56,962 nt of DNA from Odoribacter sp. UBA944. GTDB taxonomy: Bacteria > Bacteroidota > Bacteroidia > Bacteroidales > Marinifilaceae. Location of the stretch: the NCBI GenBank assembly GCA_002293375.1, contig DBDA01000046.1, forward strand, positions 13,770 to 70,731, in the 5' to 3' direction. The notes beneath the pieces were generated by a model. It made no database searches. It had not been told where the DNA came from and saw only the letters and a program-made list of their open reading frames with translations. Made by a program: the position numbers and the translations under genes. Below are positions 18,117-26,997 of this stretch, piece by piece. Each line of letters opens with the position of its first letter. Position 1 is the stretch's first letter.

Positions 18117-21100
18117 ATGAAGGCAAAAAGTATATTGTTGATTTTAGGAGTATTTGCTGCCCTCGCTGTCTTTGGGCAAGAAGCAGCAGAGACGTTCACC
18201 TTGCGCGGCAAGGTGTTCAATTCACAGGACAGGAAACCGGTGGCGGGAGCCGTTGTCTCCACAGCCTCCGCGGCCGAACCTGTAGAGACGGATGCGAACG
18301 GGGAGTTTTCCCTGACCGTTGCGACTTCAGACCGGATCCTGACGGTACGGTACAGCGGGTTCTACCCGGTAGAGTACACCCTCGACGAGCGTCGGGAGTT
18401 GGTGATCTACCTGTTACCGGATAACACGCCCGGTTACCATTCCGAGATCCGTCTGCCGTTTGGCGTGCGCAAAACCGAAGAGAAAACCGGTAATTCCGCA
18501 CAATTGGTCGCCAAAGACATGGGCGAAGGCCGGGCGTACAGTGACGACGCTTTGACCGGTAAGTTTGCCGGCGTACGCACCTTGCAAAAAGGCGGCATGC
18601 CGGGCGAGGGAAATTATGTCAACTATCGGGGCATCCGGAGCCTATACGGCAGCAACACGCCTTTGTTGATGGTGGACGGGATGCCGATCGTTTCCAACAC
18701 CATCCCCTCTTCCGTTTTTACCGGATACTCCCGGAACATCTTCTCGTTCGCTTCCCAAAACGAACTGGAGCAGATATCCGTATCGTCCGGTTACGACGCC
18801 GCCCCGTTGGGTGCGGTCGGTTCGAACGGGGTGATTGTGATGAACACGGAACACGCTATAGACCTGGATACGAAAATAGAGTTTGAAACGGTGAATGGCC
18901 TTTCGTTCCTGGGGCGGAGAATCCCTTTGCTGAAAGGCGCCGATTACCGGGAGTACCTGGACCAGGTGAGCCAGACAGCCTTTCCGGGGGATATGATCTC
19001 TACGATTTTCCCTTTCCTGTCCGGCAATGAAACCCTCGGCGAAAACTACTGGAACTACCAGCACGACACCGACTGGCAGGAGGAGATCTTCAAAACAGCC
19101 TTCTCTACCAGTAACCTGTTGAAGGTAAAGGGAGGGGACAACATTGCCAAATACGCCATCATGGCCGGGTACACCCACGAACAGGGTATTGAGGACAATA
19201 CCAACCTGAACCGCTACTTCGCCCGTTTCAACGGGGACATGGTGATGAGCCGCCGGCTGACCATGTTTACCAACGTAGGGTTCAGCCACTACGACAACAC
19301 CATCTTTGAACAGGGCATGGTGCGGGAGATCAACCCGATGCTGGCCACGCTGCTCAATCCCGCCATCATGGGCCCCAAACGGAGCAACATAGAGGGGAAA
19401 CCTATTGACGTATGGATGCCGTACAACGGGACTATCCGGGTCAGCAACCCCACCTTCCTGACGGAGGAGTTCCGGAGCGACAACTTTGTCTACAACATGA
19501 TGATCAACCTGGGAATGCAGTACGTCCTCACCCCCAAGATCAATCTGGAAGCGCTGATCGGGATCAACTACGACCACAACCGGGAGAAGCTCTTTGTTCC
19601 GGGGCGCTCCGTTAGCGCTGTGGTACCGACCTACTACGGCGTATACGCTGGCTACAACGCTATCCGGCTGGGCGTCGGACGGGACATGTCGTACTACGGC
19701 AACCTGAAAGCCCACTACACGGACAGTTGGCAGGGAAAACACTACCTGGATGTGACGGGAGGGGTGCAGATCCTAATGAACAAGAAGAAATACGAAATGG
19801 GCAAAGGGTTTAACACCGCCACCGACTACAACCGCAGCCTGGAAAACGTAGCGAACGCGGCCGGGAAGTTCCTGGACGGGTACGATGATCTCTGGCGATG
19901 GAGCAGTGTTTTTGCCCGCGCAGATTACAACTACCGGAAGCAATTCTACGCAGGAGCGGCGCTCTCTGTGGATGCCAGTTCGGTAGCGGGCGACCGGGCC
20001 GAACTCTTTCTGCTGAACCCAGCGGTAAATTTGGGCTGGAAGATGCACAACGCTTTGTTCCTCCGGGATGTCGCTCTGGTCAGCAACCTGACCCTGCGGG
20101 CGGAGTGGTCGAAGAAACACAACACCCACTTTCCACCCATGCTGGGTAAATTTTACTATGAATCGGCCTACTTCAAAGAGATGGGCGGTATTGTACGGGC
20201 CAACATCCCGAACGAAAATCTGACACCGGAGGCCGTTACGACCTTCAATGCCGGGGTGGACTTCAGTACGCTGGGACGGAAATTGAACATCAGCCTGGAT
20301 TACTACCACAATACCACAACGGACCTGATCCTGCCGGAAAATCTGGCCGACGCTTTCGGGAGCAAAGTGCGCTATGTGAACAGCGGCAAATTGAAAGGGA
20401 GCGGGTTTGGTATCTCTGTAGATGCTACCCTGCTGACCGCAGGTGACTTCCAGTGGCGGATGGGCGCGAACATCGCCTCCGATAAATCGGAAGTAGTGAG
20501 CCTGGGAGGCTTTGAACAGTCTATTATGCCGTTGACCGACGGAGCAGAAATCATTACCCGCAAGGGAGAGAGCCCGTACCTGTTCTACGGTTACAAAGCA
20601 GAGGGGGTATACGCCACCACCGCAGAAGCGCAAAATGCCGGCCTGACGGACTATACCGGCGTCGCTTTCCGGGGAGGGGACATGCGTTACGTAAATGTAA
20701 ACGGTTCGGACCAGGTGATTGACGAGCGGGATAAAACGGTGATCGGAGATCCCACCCCCGATTTTTACGGCGGTTTCTCCACCTCTCTCCGCTACAAACA
20801 GTTTACATTGGACGCCCAGTTTACCTATTCTTGCGGGAACGATGTTTACAATGCCGTACGCAGGGAGACCGAAGGGATGAACACCTTTGCCTCCCAGACC
20901 GAAGCGGTAAAAAACCGCTGGATGTACGAAGGACAGCGCACCGACGTACCGAGAGCAGACCTGAACGACCCGATGGGGAACAGCCGGTTCTCCTCGCGGT
21001 GGATCGAGGACGGATCTTTCCTGAAGTTGAAGTACCTGACGTTGAATTATACGCATCCGGAAAAGTGGTTTGTGTTCAATTCACTGCAAGCCTACATTAC

Positions 21101-21245
21101 GGCGGAGAACCTCTTTACCGCCACCAAATACCTGGGCTACGATCCGGAATTTGCGTACTCCTACGATCAGCAATTTTTAGGACTGGACTATGGAAAGGTT
21201 CCCGGAGCGCGAACGTTTAAGATCGGCCTGCGTTTAGGCTTCTGA
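18117..21245 (+). CDS. SusC-like TonB-dependent outer-membrane transporter, second pair
   Basis: The 1042-residue protein has a signal peptide (about 1-21), then a carboxypeptidase-regulatory-like domain (about 28-105; FTLRGKVFNSQDRKPVAGAV). The plug follows (about 115-245) with VNYRGIRSLYGSNTPLLMVDGMPI and the glycine-rich LGAVGSNGVIVMNT. The barrel ends RLGF with a terminal Phe. It differs strongly from the two duplicated SusC proteins of this locus, lacking their IRIRGISSLS wording, so it represents a separate transporter lineage and probably a different ligand or fragment size. Its SusD partner starts 34 bases downstream. The gene starts 10 bases after the preceding fasciclin-like gene, within the same operon. 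Confidence 0.92.
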   Translation: MKAKSILLILGVFAALAVFGQEAAETFTLRGKVFNSQDRKPVAGAVVSTASAAEPVETDANGEFSLTVATSDRILTVRYSGFYPVEYTLDERRELVIYLLPDNTPGYHSEIRLPFGVRKTEEKTGNSAQLVAKDMGEGRAYSDDALTGKFAGVRTLQKGGMPGEGNYVNYRGIRSLYGSNTPLLMVDGMPIVSNTIPSSVFTGYSRNIFSFASQNELEQISVSSGYDAAPLGAVGSNGVIVMNTEHAIDLDTKIEFETVNGLSFLGRRIPLLKGADYREYLDQVSQTAFPGDMISTIFPFLSGNETLGENYWNYQHDTDWQEEIFKTAFSTSNLLKVKGGDNIAKYAIMAGYTHEQGIEDNTNLNRYFARFNGDMVMSRRLTMFTNVGFSHYDNTIFEQGMVREINPMLATLLNPAIMGPKRSNIEGKPIDVWMPYNGTIRVSNPTFLTEEFRSDNFVYNMMINLGMQYVLTPKINLEALIGINYDHNREKLFVPGRSVSAVVPTYYGVYAGYNAIRLGVGRDMSYYGNLKAHYTDSWQGKHYLDVTGGVQILMNKKKYEMGKGFNTATDYNRSLENVANAAGKFLDGYDDLWRWSSVFARADYNYRKQFYAGAALSVDASSVAGDRAELFLLNPAVNLGWKMHNALFLRDVALVSNLTLRAEWSKKHNTHFPPMLGKFYYESAYFKEMGGIVRANIPNENLTPEAVTTFNAGVDFSTLGRKLNISLDYYHNTTTDLILPENLADAFGSKVRYVNSGKLKGSGFGISVDATLLTAGDFQWRMGANIASDKSEVVSLGGFEQSIMPLTDGAEIITRKGESPYLFYGYKAEGVYATTAEAQNAGLTDYTGVAFRGGDMRYVNVNGSDQVIDERDKTVIGDPTPDFYGGFSTSLRYKQFTLDAQFTYSCGNDVYNAVRRETEGMNTFASQTEAVKNRWMYEGQRTDVPRADLNDPMGNSRFSSRWIEDGSFLKLKYLTLNYTHPEKWFVFNSLQAYITAENLFTATKYLGYDPEFAYSYDQQFLGLDYGKVPGARTFKIGLRLGF

Positions 21246-21279
21246 TGCGAACAGTGTTGAAATTTGTAAACCGAATAGT

Positions 21280-22875
21280 ATGAAAAAGATCAGATTATAT
21301 ACAAAAACCCTGCTGGGGCTTCTCCTTCTCTCCTTTTCCGCCTGCGAAAGCATCATGGATGTGGAGATGCCGGATGCCCTGGATGCCAGGGAACATTACT
21401 CCTCCTCGGGGGAAATATACGGCGCTTTTATCGGGATCAATGCAGCCTTTACGAAAGTAGCCGAACAGACCGTTATTCTGGCCGGCCTGAAAGGGGATTT
21501 GATGGAACCCACCTCCCATGCACCGGAAAGTTTCTGGAGTATTTACCGGTACGAGGCGGACAACAGCACCCCGTACACCAGTTCGGCCCTCTATTACGAT
21601 ATCGTTATTAACTGCAACGACTTTATCAAGCGGCTGGTCAACTATAACCGGACCCGCCCCGGAGAGATTCCCGAAGCCTCTTACAGGGGCATGATCTCCC
21701 AGGCCATCTGTTACAAAGCCTGGAGCCTGATGATGATCGGGCAGTTTTGGGGCGAAGCGCGTTTTTACAACGAACCGCTTACGGACAATTCCGAACAGGG
21801 CATGGTACTGTTGAGCCTGGACGCTCTTCCCTCCTTCCTGATCAGCAACATGCTGGAAGGGGTAGAAGGAATCGACGCTTTTCAGGACCTGGATTGGAAG
21901 GCCGTATTGGACGATCCAAACGCCAACTGGAACGGGCGGATGATGGAACCCAATATCCTGTTGGGCGAACTCAACCTCTGGGCCGGGAACTATCAGTCTG
22001 CATTCGATGCCTATATGAAGGGGCTGGCCAAGGACGCCACCACCAACCTCCATCCGTTGATGCGGACGGGTTTTGCCAGCTTTTTTCTCTCGGAACCCCA
22101 CGAAATTTTTTCGGAGGTAATCACCGGCGCCGTCTTCGACACACGCTACCACCAGACTCACAACCTGGCGTTGACCTTCCTCAGTACCGGAACATCCATA
22201 ACCAATATCGGTCAGTATGCCATCCGGCCGAGCCAATACATCCTGGATCTCTACAGGGAGCAGACCAACATACAGTATGGAAAAGAGGATACATACAGAG
22301 GTGTCTACGCTGATGTAACCTTCATGTACGGCAGTTATCAGGCGGAGATGGAGTTGATCGGGAAATACACCAGCGACGACACACCCATCCCCGTGTACCG
22401 GGCCGGACAGGTCTTTCTGAATGTCATTGAAGCGCTCGCCTTTATGGGGCGTTATGAGGAAGCGTTCGGCCTGCTGAACGGAGGGTTGTTAGCAGCCTAC
22501 GACGGAACCGCCTACGAAGCGCCGTTCACGGCATACCCTATCGATCTGCGGACCAGCTACGGCATCCGCAGTCGGGTAGCGCTGTTGGATTACGACGAAC
22601 AGGAGCTCTTCGGCGAAACGCCCATTTCCTCCCGCGACTCGCTGGTGCGCTTCCTTGGCGTAGTGGCCGACGAAGTGGCGATGGAGCTTTCCTTTGAAGG
22701 TAAGCGGTGGCCGACTTTGGTACGCATGGCCCGCAACCTGCAGGATCCGGCCTTTTTGGCCGACCGGGTTTCCCGTAAATTTGAAACCAGCGGGTCGGCG
22801 GAAAGCTACCGGGCGTTGTTGCTGAACCCGGCAAACTGGTATATTAAAGACGATGAGAAGAACACATTAAAGTAA
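21280..22875 (+). CDS. SusD/RagB-like lipoprotein, second pair
   Basis: The 531-residue protein has a signal and lipobox (LLLLSFSAC, Cys about 21) followed by ESIMDVEMPDAL. The helical core shows YYDIVINCNDFIKRLVNYN and YRGMISQAICYKAWSLMMIGQFWGEARFY (about 105-165), matching the divergent SusD group in which the usual AEA.FLRAL.YF motif reads AQA.CYKAW. The C-terminal part has VADEVAMELSFEGKRWPTLVRMARN (about 470-495), the equivalent of the EGKRW.DL signature. It would pair with the SusC at 18117. Confidence 0.9.
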   Translation: MKKIRLYTKTLLGLLLLSFSACESIMDVEMPDALDAREHYSSSGEIYGAFIGINAAFTKVAEQTVILAGLKGDLMEPTSHAPESFWSIYRYEADNSTPYTSSALYYDIVINCNDFIKRLVNYNRTRPGEIPEASYRGMISQAICYKAWSLMMIGQFWGEARFYNEPLTDNSEQGMVLLSLDALPSFLISNMLEGVEGIDAFQDLDWKAVLDDPNANWNGRMMEPNILLGELNLWAGNYQSAFDAYMKGLAKDATTNLHPLMRTGFASFFLSEPHEIFSEVITGAVFDTRYHQTHNLALTFLSTGTSITNIGQYAIRPSQYILDLYREQTNIQYGKEDTYRGVYADVTFMYGSYQAEMELIGKYTSDDTPIPVYRAGQVFLNVIEALAFMGRYEEAFGLLNGGLLAAYDGTAYEAPFTAYPIDLRTSYGIRSRVALLDYDEQELFGETPISSRDSLVRFLGVVADEVAMELSFEGKRWPTLVRMARNLQDPAFLADRVSRKFETSGSAESYRALLLNPANWYIKDDEKNTLK

Positions 22876-22879
22876 AGGG

Positions 22880-24220
22880 ATGATGAAAACAATACTGAAT
22901 AAATTGTGGATAATCCTTGCGTTGGCGGTATCGGGTACCGCCTGCGAACGGGACGGGATCGAACCGGACACACTGTACGGAGAGGCGAAATTCGTGCCCA
23001 TCGACAGTGTGGAGAGCAGCCAGGATTACGGATCGGTTACTTTTACCTGGGTAAAACCGGATTCCTCCTCTTCCCTGCTCTACACCGCCATCAGTTGGAA
23101 GGATCCGGAGGGAGCAGACCAGCGGTTGAATGTTCCCCGGCACATCGACACGGTGACACTGGAGGGTTTGGCGACTTTCGAATATACTTTTAAATTTCGG
23201 TCGTACGACGAAGACGGCACCGGGGTGGACATTACCTCTTTGCAGCTCTCCGTAGAGGATTGGTTGCAGGAGCCTCCGGCCGCTGTGGAAAATCTGATGA
23301 CCAATGTAGCAGAAAACCAGTTGCTTTTGAGTTGGAACCATCCGGTACAGCGCACCTATGCCAATGTACGATTCGATGTATACGCCGGAGATGTTCTGGT
23401 GAAAACGGTAACGGTCGGAAAAGCGGAAACGCCGCAAACGGAGATCGAGCTGGAACACACCACTGACTATCGGTTGGTTTACTACTCGCTCAATGCCCGC
23501 AACATCCGATCGGCAGAAGCAACGATCCCGTTCAGGACAGGGGAATGGGCGCCGGTCGCCCCAGGAATTGCATTGGATCACTCCCGGATCAATTATGCCC
23601 ACAGCGGAGAGATCACCTGGACGGCAGGCGCCGATACCGATTCGCTACGGATCTCCTATCGGGACCTGAACGGCGAGATGCGCGCCTACTATTTTGATGC
23701 TACGACCGGCAGAGGGTACCTCTCCCTCCTGCCCGGCGGAAAGGTTTCGGTATCCGTACAGGCTATGGGAGAGACAAACACCTGGTCCATTCCGGTCGTA
23801 TCCGAAATTACCACGCTCAGAACCACAGAGTTGTATCGCTTGCGCGCCGGGAACGGAAACGCCACCATGTCCAAGTTGTCGGAACGTTTCTTTTACGCTC
23901 TCGGGCACGGATCGTACGAGGACTACAAAGCCAATCCGAACAATGCATACTACACCTTTGCCGAAATGGCCCAACTAAAGGAACTCACGCTGCAATACGA
24001 GGTGGAACAGATTGACGAGATTGAGTTACTGACGAATTTGGAAATGCTGATCGTTTTAGCAGCCGGCCCCGTATTGGACAAATGCCCGCCGGTATCCGAG
24101 TGGCTGGCATTGGCCGACCGGCTTCCGAAGTTGACAACACTCCGGGTAGCGACTGGCTATCCCCGGTATGCGGAGTTGCAAGCAGCTTTTGCCAACCACC
24201 CCCAAGTAACGTTTGAATAG
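22880..24220 (+). CDS. Lipoprotein with Ig/Fn3-like repeats (DUF4998-like)
   Basis: The 446-residue protein has a signal and lipobox (AVSGTAC, Cys about 22). Residues about 35-140 form a beta-sandwich-type segment (YGSVTFTWVKPDSSSSLLYTAISWKD, VTLEGLATFEYTFKFRSYDEDG) resembling the DUF4998/Fn3-like N-terminal modules found in SusD-linked lipoproteins. Two similar segments follow to about 320. The C-terminal 125 residues are helical with leucine-rich-like wording (TLQYEVEQIDEIELLTNLEMLIVL). It starts 4 bases after susD and overlaps no gene. In other Sus loci the gene after susD often encodes a surface glycan-binding protein; that role is inferred here, and the family assignment is tentative. 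Confidence 0.65.
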   Translation: MMKTILNKLWIILALAVSGTACERDGIEPDTLYGEAKFVPIDSVESSQDYGSVTFTWVKPDSSSSLLYTAISWKDPEGADQRLNVPRHIDTVTLEGLATFEYTFKFRSYDEDGTGVDITSLQLSVEDWLQEPPAAVENLMTNVAENQLLLSWNHPVQRTYANVRFDVYAGDVLVKTVTVGKAETPQTEIELEHTTDYRLVYYSLNARNIRSAEATIPFRTGEWAPVAPGIALDHSRINYAHSGEITWTAGADTDSLRISYRDLNGEMRAYYFDATTGRGYLSLLPGGKVSVSVQAMGETNTWSIPVVSEITTLRTTELYRLRAGNGNATMSKLSERFFYALGHGSYEDYKANPNNAYYTFAEMAQLKELTLQYEVEQIDEIELLTNLEMLIVLAAGPVLDKCPPVSEWLALADRLPKLTTLRVATGYPRYAELQAAFANHPQVTFE

Positions 24221-24233
24221 TAAAAAACACGAT

Positions 24234-26987
24234 ATGAAAAAGTTATTATGGATTGTTGCACTGTTCACACTGGCGTGGGCGTGCAAGGACGACGAGAAGA
24301 CACCCGGTCCCGGTCCGGGCGATTTTTACCTGGACCTGTCAAAAGAGTCGGTGTTGGCGTGGGACACATTGACCTACGTGCAGATCGACGTGAGTACCAA
24401 CGGAGAGTTTTGGGATGTACAGGCGGATTCCACCGCCCCCTGGTGCGAACCCTCTATGAACGACACGAAGGAGGACCGCTCCATCACCCTGCGGATCGCA
24501 CCGAACGGAGACGCCGGAGAGCGAGAGGCTGAGATCAAGGTGTACGGGGAAGATAGCATTGTCAAGACCATTAAGGTCAAGCAGATGGGGACCGATCCCT
24601 CAATCATCTACCATGCCGTGGACCTGGACAAAATATCGGACGACTCTGTCCGGCTGATCATTGACATTGAGGCCAACATGGAGTACGAAGTTATCATTCC
24701 AAGTGCTTACCAAAGCTGGCTCTCCTGGGACGGTACGGAAGAGGGGGACCGTATCCGGAATTACTTTACCGTAAGCCGGAACCTCGGGGAACCCCGGGAT
24801 GGGATGATCTTGCTGAAAGGGGTCCAATACCCGGAAATAGAAGAGGAGATTTCCCTGCATCAGCTTGCCTACAATTCGGAATATTCACCGGTGGATCCGG
24901 GCGACATCGGCAAAACGAAAGACATCAAGATCAAGATCGTTTCCGCCACCACCACCAGTGTGGAAAACCGTTCCGACGCCGCCATAGTGAATATTTTTGA
25001 CGGAAGCTACACCTACGGCTGGCACTCCCGTTGGGGAGCGGGACAAAACAATGATTTCCCCATCACTTTAGTGCTTACGCTGGAAGAGAACCAGAACACG
25101 TTGGATTACCTCATGTATTATCCCCGTGCTCCAAGAGGAAACGGAACACCGGGATTGGTAGATATTGATTACACGACAGCGGACGACCCAGACAATTACA
25201 AGGTGTTCGGCAAGTATGATTTTGAGCAGTCACCGGACACTCGGAAACTAACCCCTCCAGAACCTATTGTGGCCCCCGCCAAGATCCGGATGATTATCCG
25301 CAGCGGTTACAACGGATATGGATCTATCCAAGAGATGGAAGCTTGGGAGATGGCCCTGCCGGATCCCCTCCTCACCAGTATCTTTACGGACAGTACCTAC
25401 TCGGCGTTGAACCCGGGCGTAACCTACGAAATGATCAGTCAACTCACCGAACCTTTCCTGTTTAACATCGCCAAACATTTACTGGCGGGAGACTATCCTG
25501 TTGCCGAACGGGTGCGGGAGTATCTCCCCTACCGCCACCCGGACAACGTAGCCAAGGAGTTGAAGACGTCTACGTATAGCCTGTATGACAATCCGACCGG
25601 GATCTATTTCCGGCCGATGGACGACGTGGTGGTCTTTGTCGGGCCGACTAATGGCGAACAGGTAAGTATCCGGATTGCAGACCATGTGAGTGGAGATCTA
25701 CAAGAAGAGATTTTTGCCTTGCAGGAAGGGGAAAATAAATTTACCAGCCGGTACGGTGGATTGGCCTACATTGACTATTACACTGAAAACAGCGGGGCGC
25801 CAGTGAAAGTGCATGTGGCTTCCGGTCTTGTAAACGGTTTGTTTGACGTCACCAAACACACTAACTCGGATTGGCAGCGGATTCTGGACAATGCGGTCTT
25901 TGCCGCATTGGATGTCGTGGGTGAAAAGATGCACCTGGTGTTTGAAGTGGAGGATTGGAAAACCATTTCCAACCCGGTGGAACTGATCACCGCCTGGGAT
26001 GACATTGTGCGGTTGGAACAGGAGTTGATGGGATTGGTGAAATTCAATCGGGTACCGAGAAACCGGGTTTTCGGCCAGGTGGACAATCGCCCGACAGCAA
26101 ATTACATGGATGCTGTTGCCTATCGAACAAGGTATTCCAAAGGAACCATCCGGAACCTGGTGAACGCTGACAAGGTGCGCAGCAGCGATGTATGGGGGCC
26201 GGCCCACGAGATCGGACACGTCAATCAGGTACGCCCCGGAATGAAGTGGATCGGAACGACCGAGGTGACCAACAACATCTACTCGCTCTATGTACAGACC
26301 CAATTCGGAAATGTTGCCCGCCTGACAGCGTCAAGAACATACGAACAGGCTTTTTCCGAGCTGATGTTGCCCGAAGTAGCCCACGGTTCGGTGGAGGATC
26401 CTTTTGTCAAACTGGTTCCTTTCTGGCAGTTGCAACTCTACGCACAGTCTGTCGGTAAGTCCGACGCTTACTATCCCGAACTGTTCGAGAATATGCGCCG
26501 GTTTGCGGACAAGACCGATAACGGGGAGATGCAATTGGACTACGTAAAATACAGTTGCCAATTGTTGCAGCTTGACCTGACCGATTTCTTTGTTGCCTGG
26601 GGATTCCTGCGGGAGGCGGATTTAACGATCGAGGATTACAGTACCGGAACGCTGAAGATCACGGCGGCGCAGGTGGACGAGGTAAAAAGCACGATTGCGG
26701 GGTACGGAGGTGATCCGGCTCCCGTAACCCTGCCCTACCTGACGGACACCAACGTCGAATTCCTGAAGAACCGGCAGGCAGTGGTAACGGGAACGGCCGG
26801 AAGATCGGGCCAGCGGATCACCACAACCGGTTGGCAGAACGTAATGGTATACAAAACCTACTACGGCGGCAGTGTCGTATACATCAGCGCGGATCCGTCC
26901 TTTAACATTCCGGACGATTATCCGGCGGAATCGGCAGAGATCAAGGCCGTACAGTGGGATGGAACGGAAATAGCGGTAACCTTTTAA
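24234..26987 (+). CDS. M60-family (enhancin-like) zinc metallopeptidase lipoprotein, probable mucin/O-glycoprotein protease
   Basis: I take the ATG at 24234 (917 residues) over the in-frame TTG at 24213, because it directly begins a signal and lipobox (LAWAC, Cys 17). A BACON-like domain (about 30-115) follows. Next is an F5/8C (discoidin)-like carbohydrate-binding domain (about 215-375; NIFDGSYTYGWHSRWGAG). The M60 catalytic region (about 410-800) contains the zinc-binding HEIGH at residues 658-662 and a downstream Glu at 677 in GMKWIGTTEVTNNIYSL, a hallmark of this family. Characterised M60 enzymes of Bacteroides and Akkermansia cleave O-glycosylated mucin-type proteins; the same BACON-CBM-M60 order is known there. 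As the only hydrolase of the locus it probably releases the glycopeptides imported by the SusCD pairs. Confidence 0.93.
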   Translation: MKKLLWIVALFTLAWACKDDEKTPGPGPGDFYLDLSKESVLAWDTLTYVQIDVSTNGEFWDVQADSTAPWCEPSMNDTKEDRSITLRIAPNGDAGEREAEIKVYGEDSIVKTIKVKQMGTDPSIIYHAVDLDKISDDSVRLIIDIEANMEYEVIIPSAYQSWLSWDGTEEGDRIRNYFTVSRNLGEPRDGMILLKGVQYPEIEEEISLHQLAYNSEYSPVDPGDIGKTKDIKIKIVSATTTSVENRSDAAIVNIFDGSYTYGWHSRWGAGQNNDFPITLVLTLEENQNTLDYLMYYPRAPRGNGTPGLVDIDYTTADDPDNYKVFGKYDFEQSPDTRKLTPPEPIVAPAKIRMIIRSGYNGYGSIQEMEAWEMALPDPLLTSIFTDSTYSALNPGVTYEMISQLTEPFLFNIAKHLLAGDYPVAERVREYLPYRHPDNVAKELKTSTYSLYDNPTGIYFRPMDDVVVFVGPTNGEQVSIRIADHVSGDLQEEIFALQEGENKFTSRYGGLAYIDYYTENSGAPVKVHVASGLVNGLFDVTKHTNSDWQRILDNAVFAALDVVGEKMHLVFEVEDWKTISNPVELITAWDDIVRLEQELMGLVKFNRVPRNRVFGQVDNRPTANYMDAVAYRTRYSKGTIRNLVNADKVRSSDVWGPAHEIGHVNQVRPGMKWIGTTEVTNNIYSLYVQTQFGNVARLTASRTYEQAFSELMLPEVAHGSVEDPFVKLVPFWQLQLYAQSVGKSDAYYPELFENMRRFADKTDNGEMQLDYVKYSCQLLQLDLTDFFVAWGFLREADLTIEDYSTGTLKITAAQVDEVKSTIAGYGGDPAPVTLPYLTDTNVEFLKNRQAVVTGTAGRSGQRITTTGWQNVMVYKTYYGGSVVYISADPSFNIPDDYPAESAEIKAVQWDGTEIAVTF

Positions 26988-26997
26988 TTGAAAGTGT

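Noticed and set aside
18642..19742. 366-residue minus-strand open frame
   Set aside because: Antisense of the SusC at 18117; no motifs.
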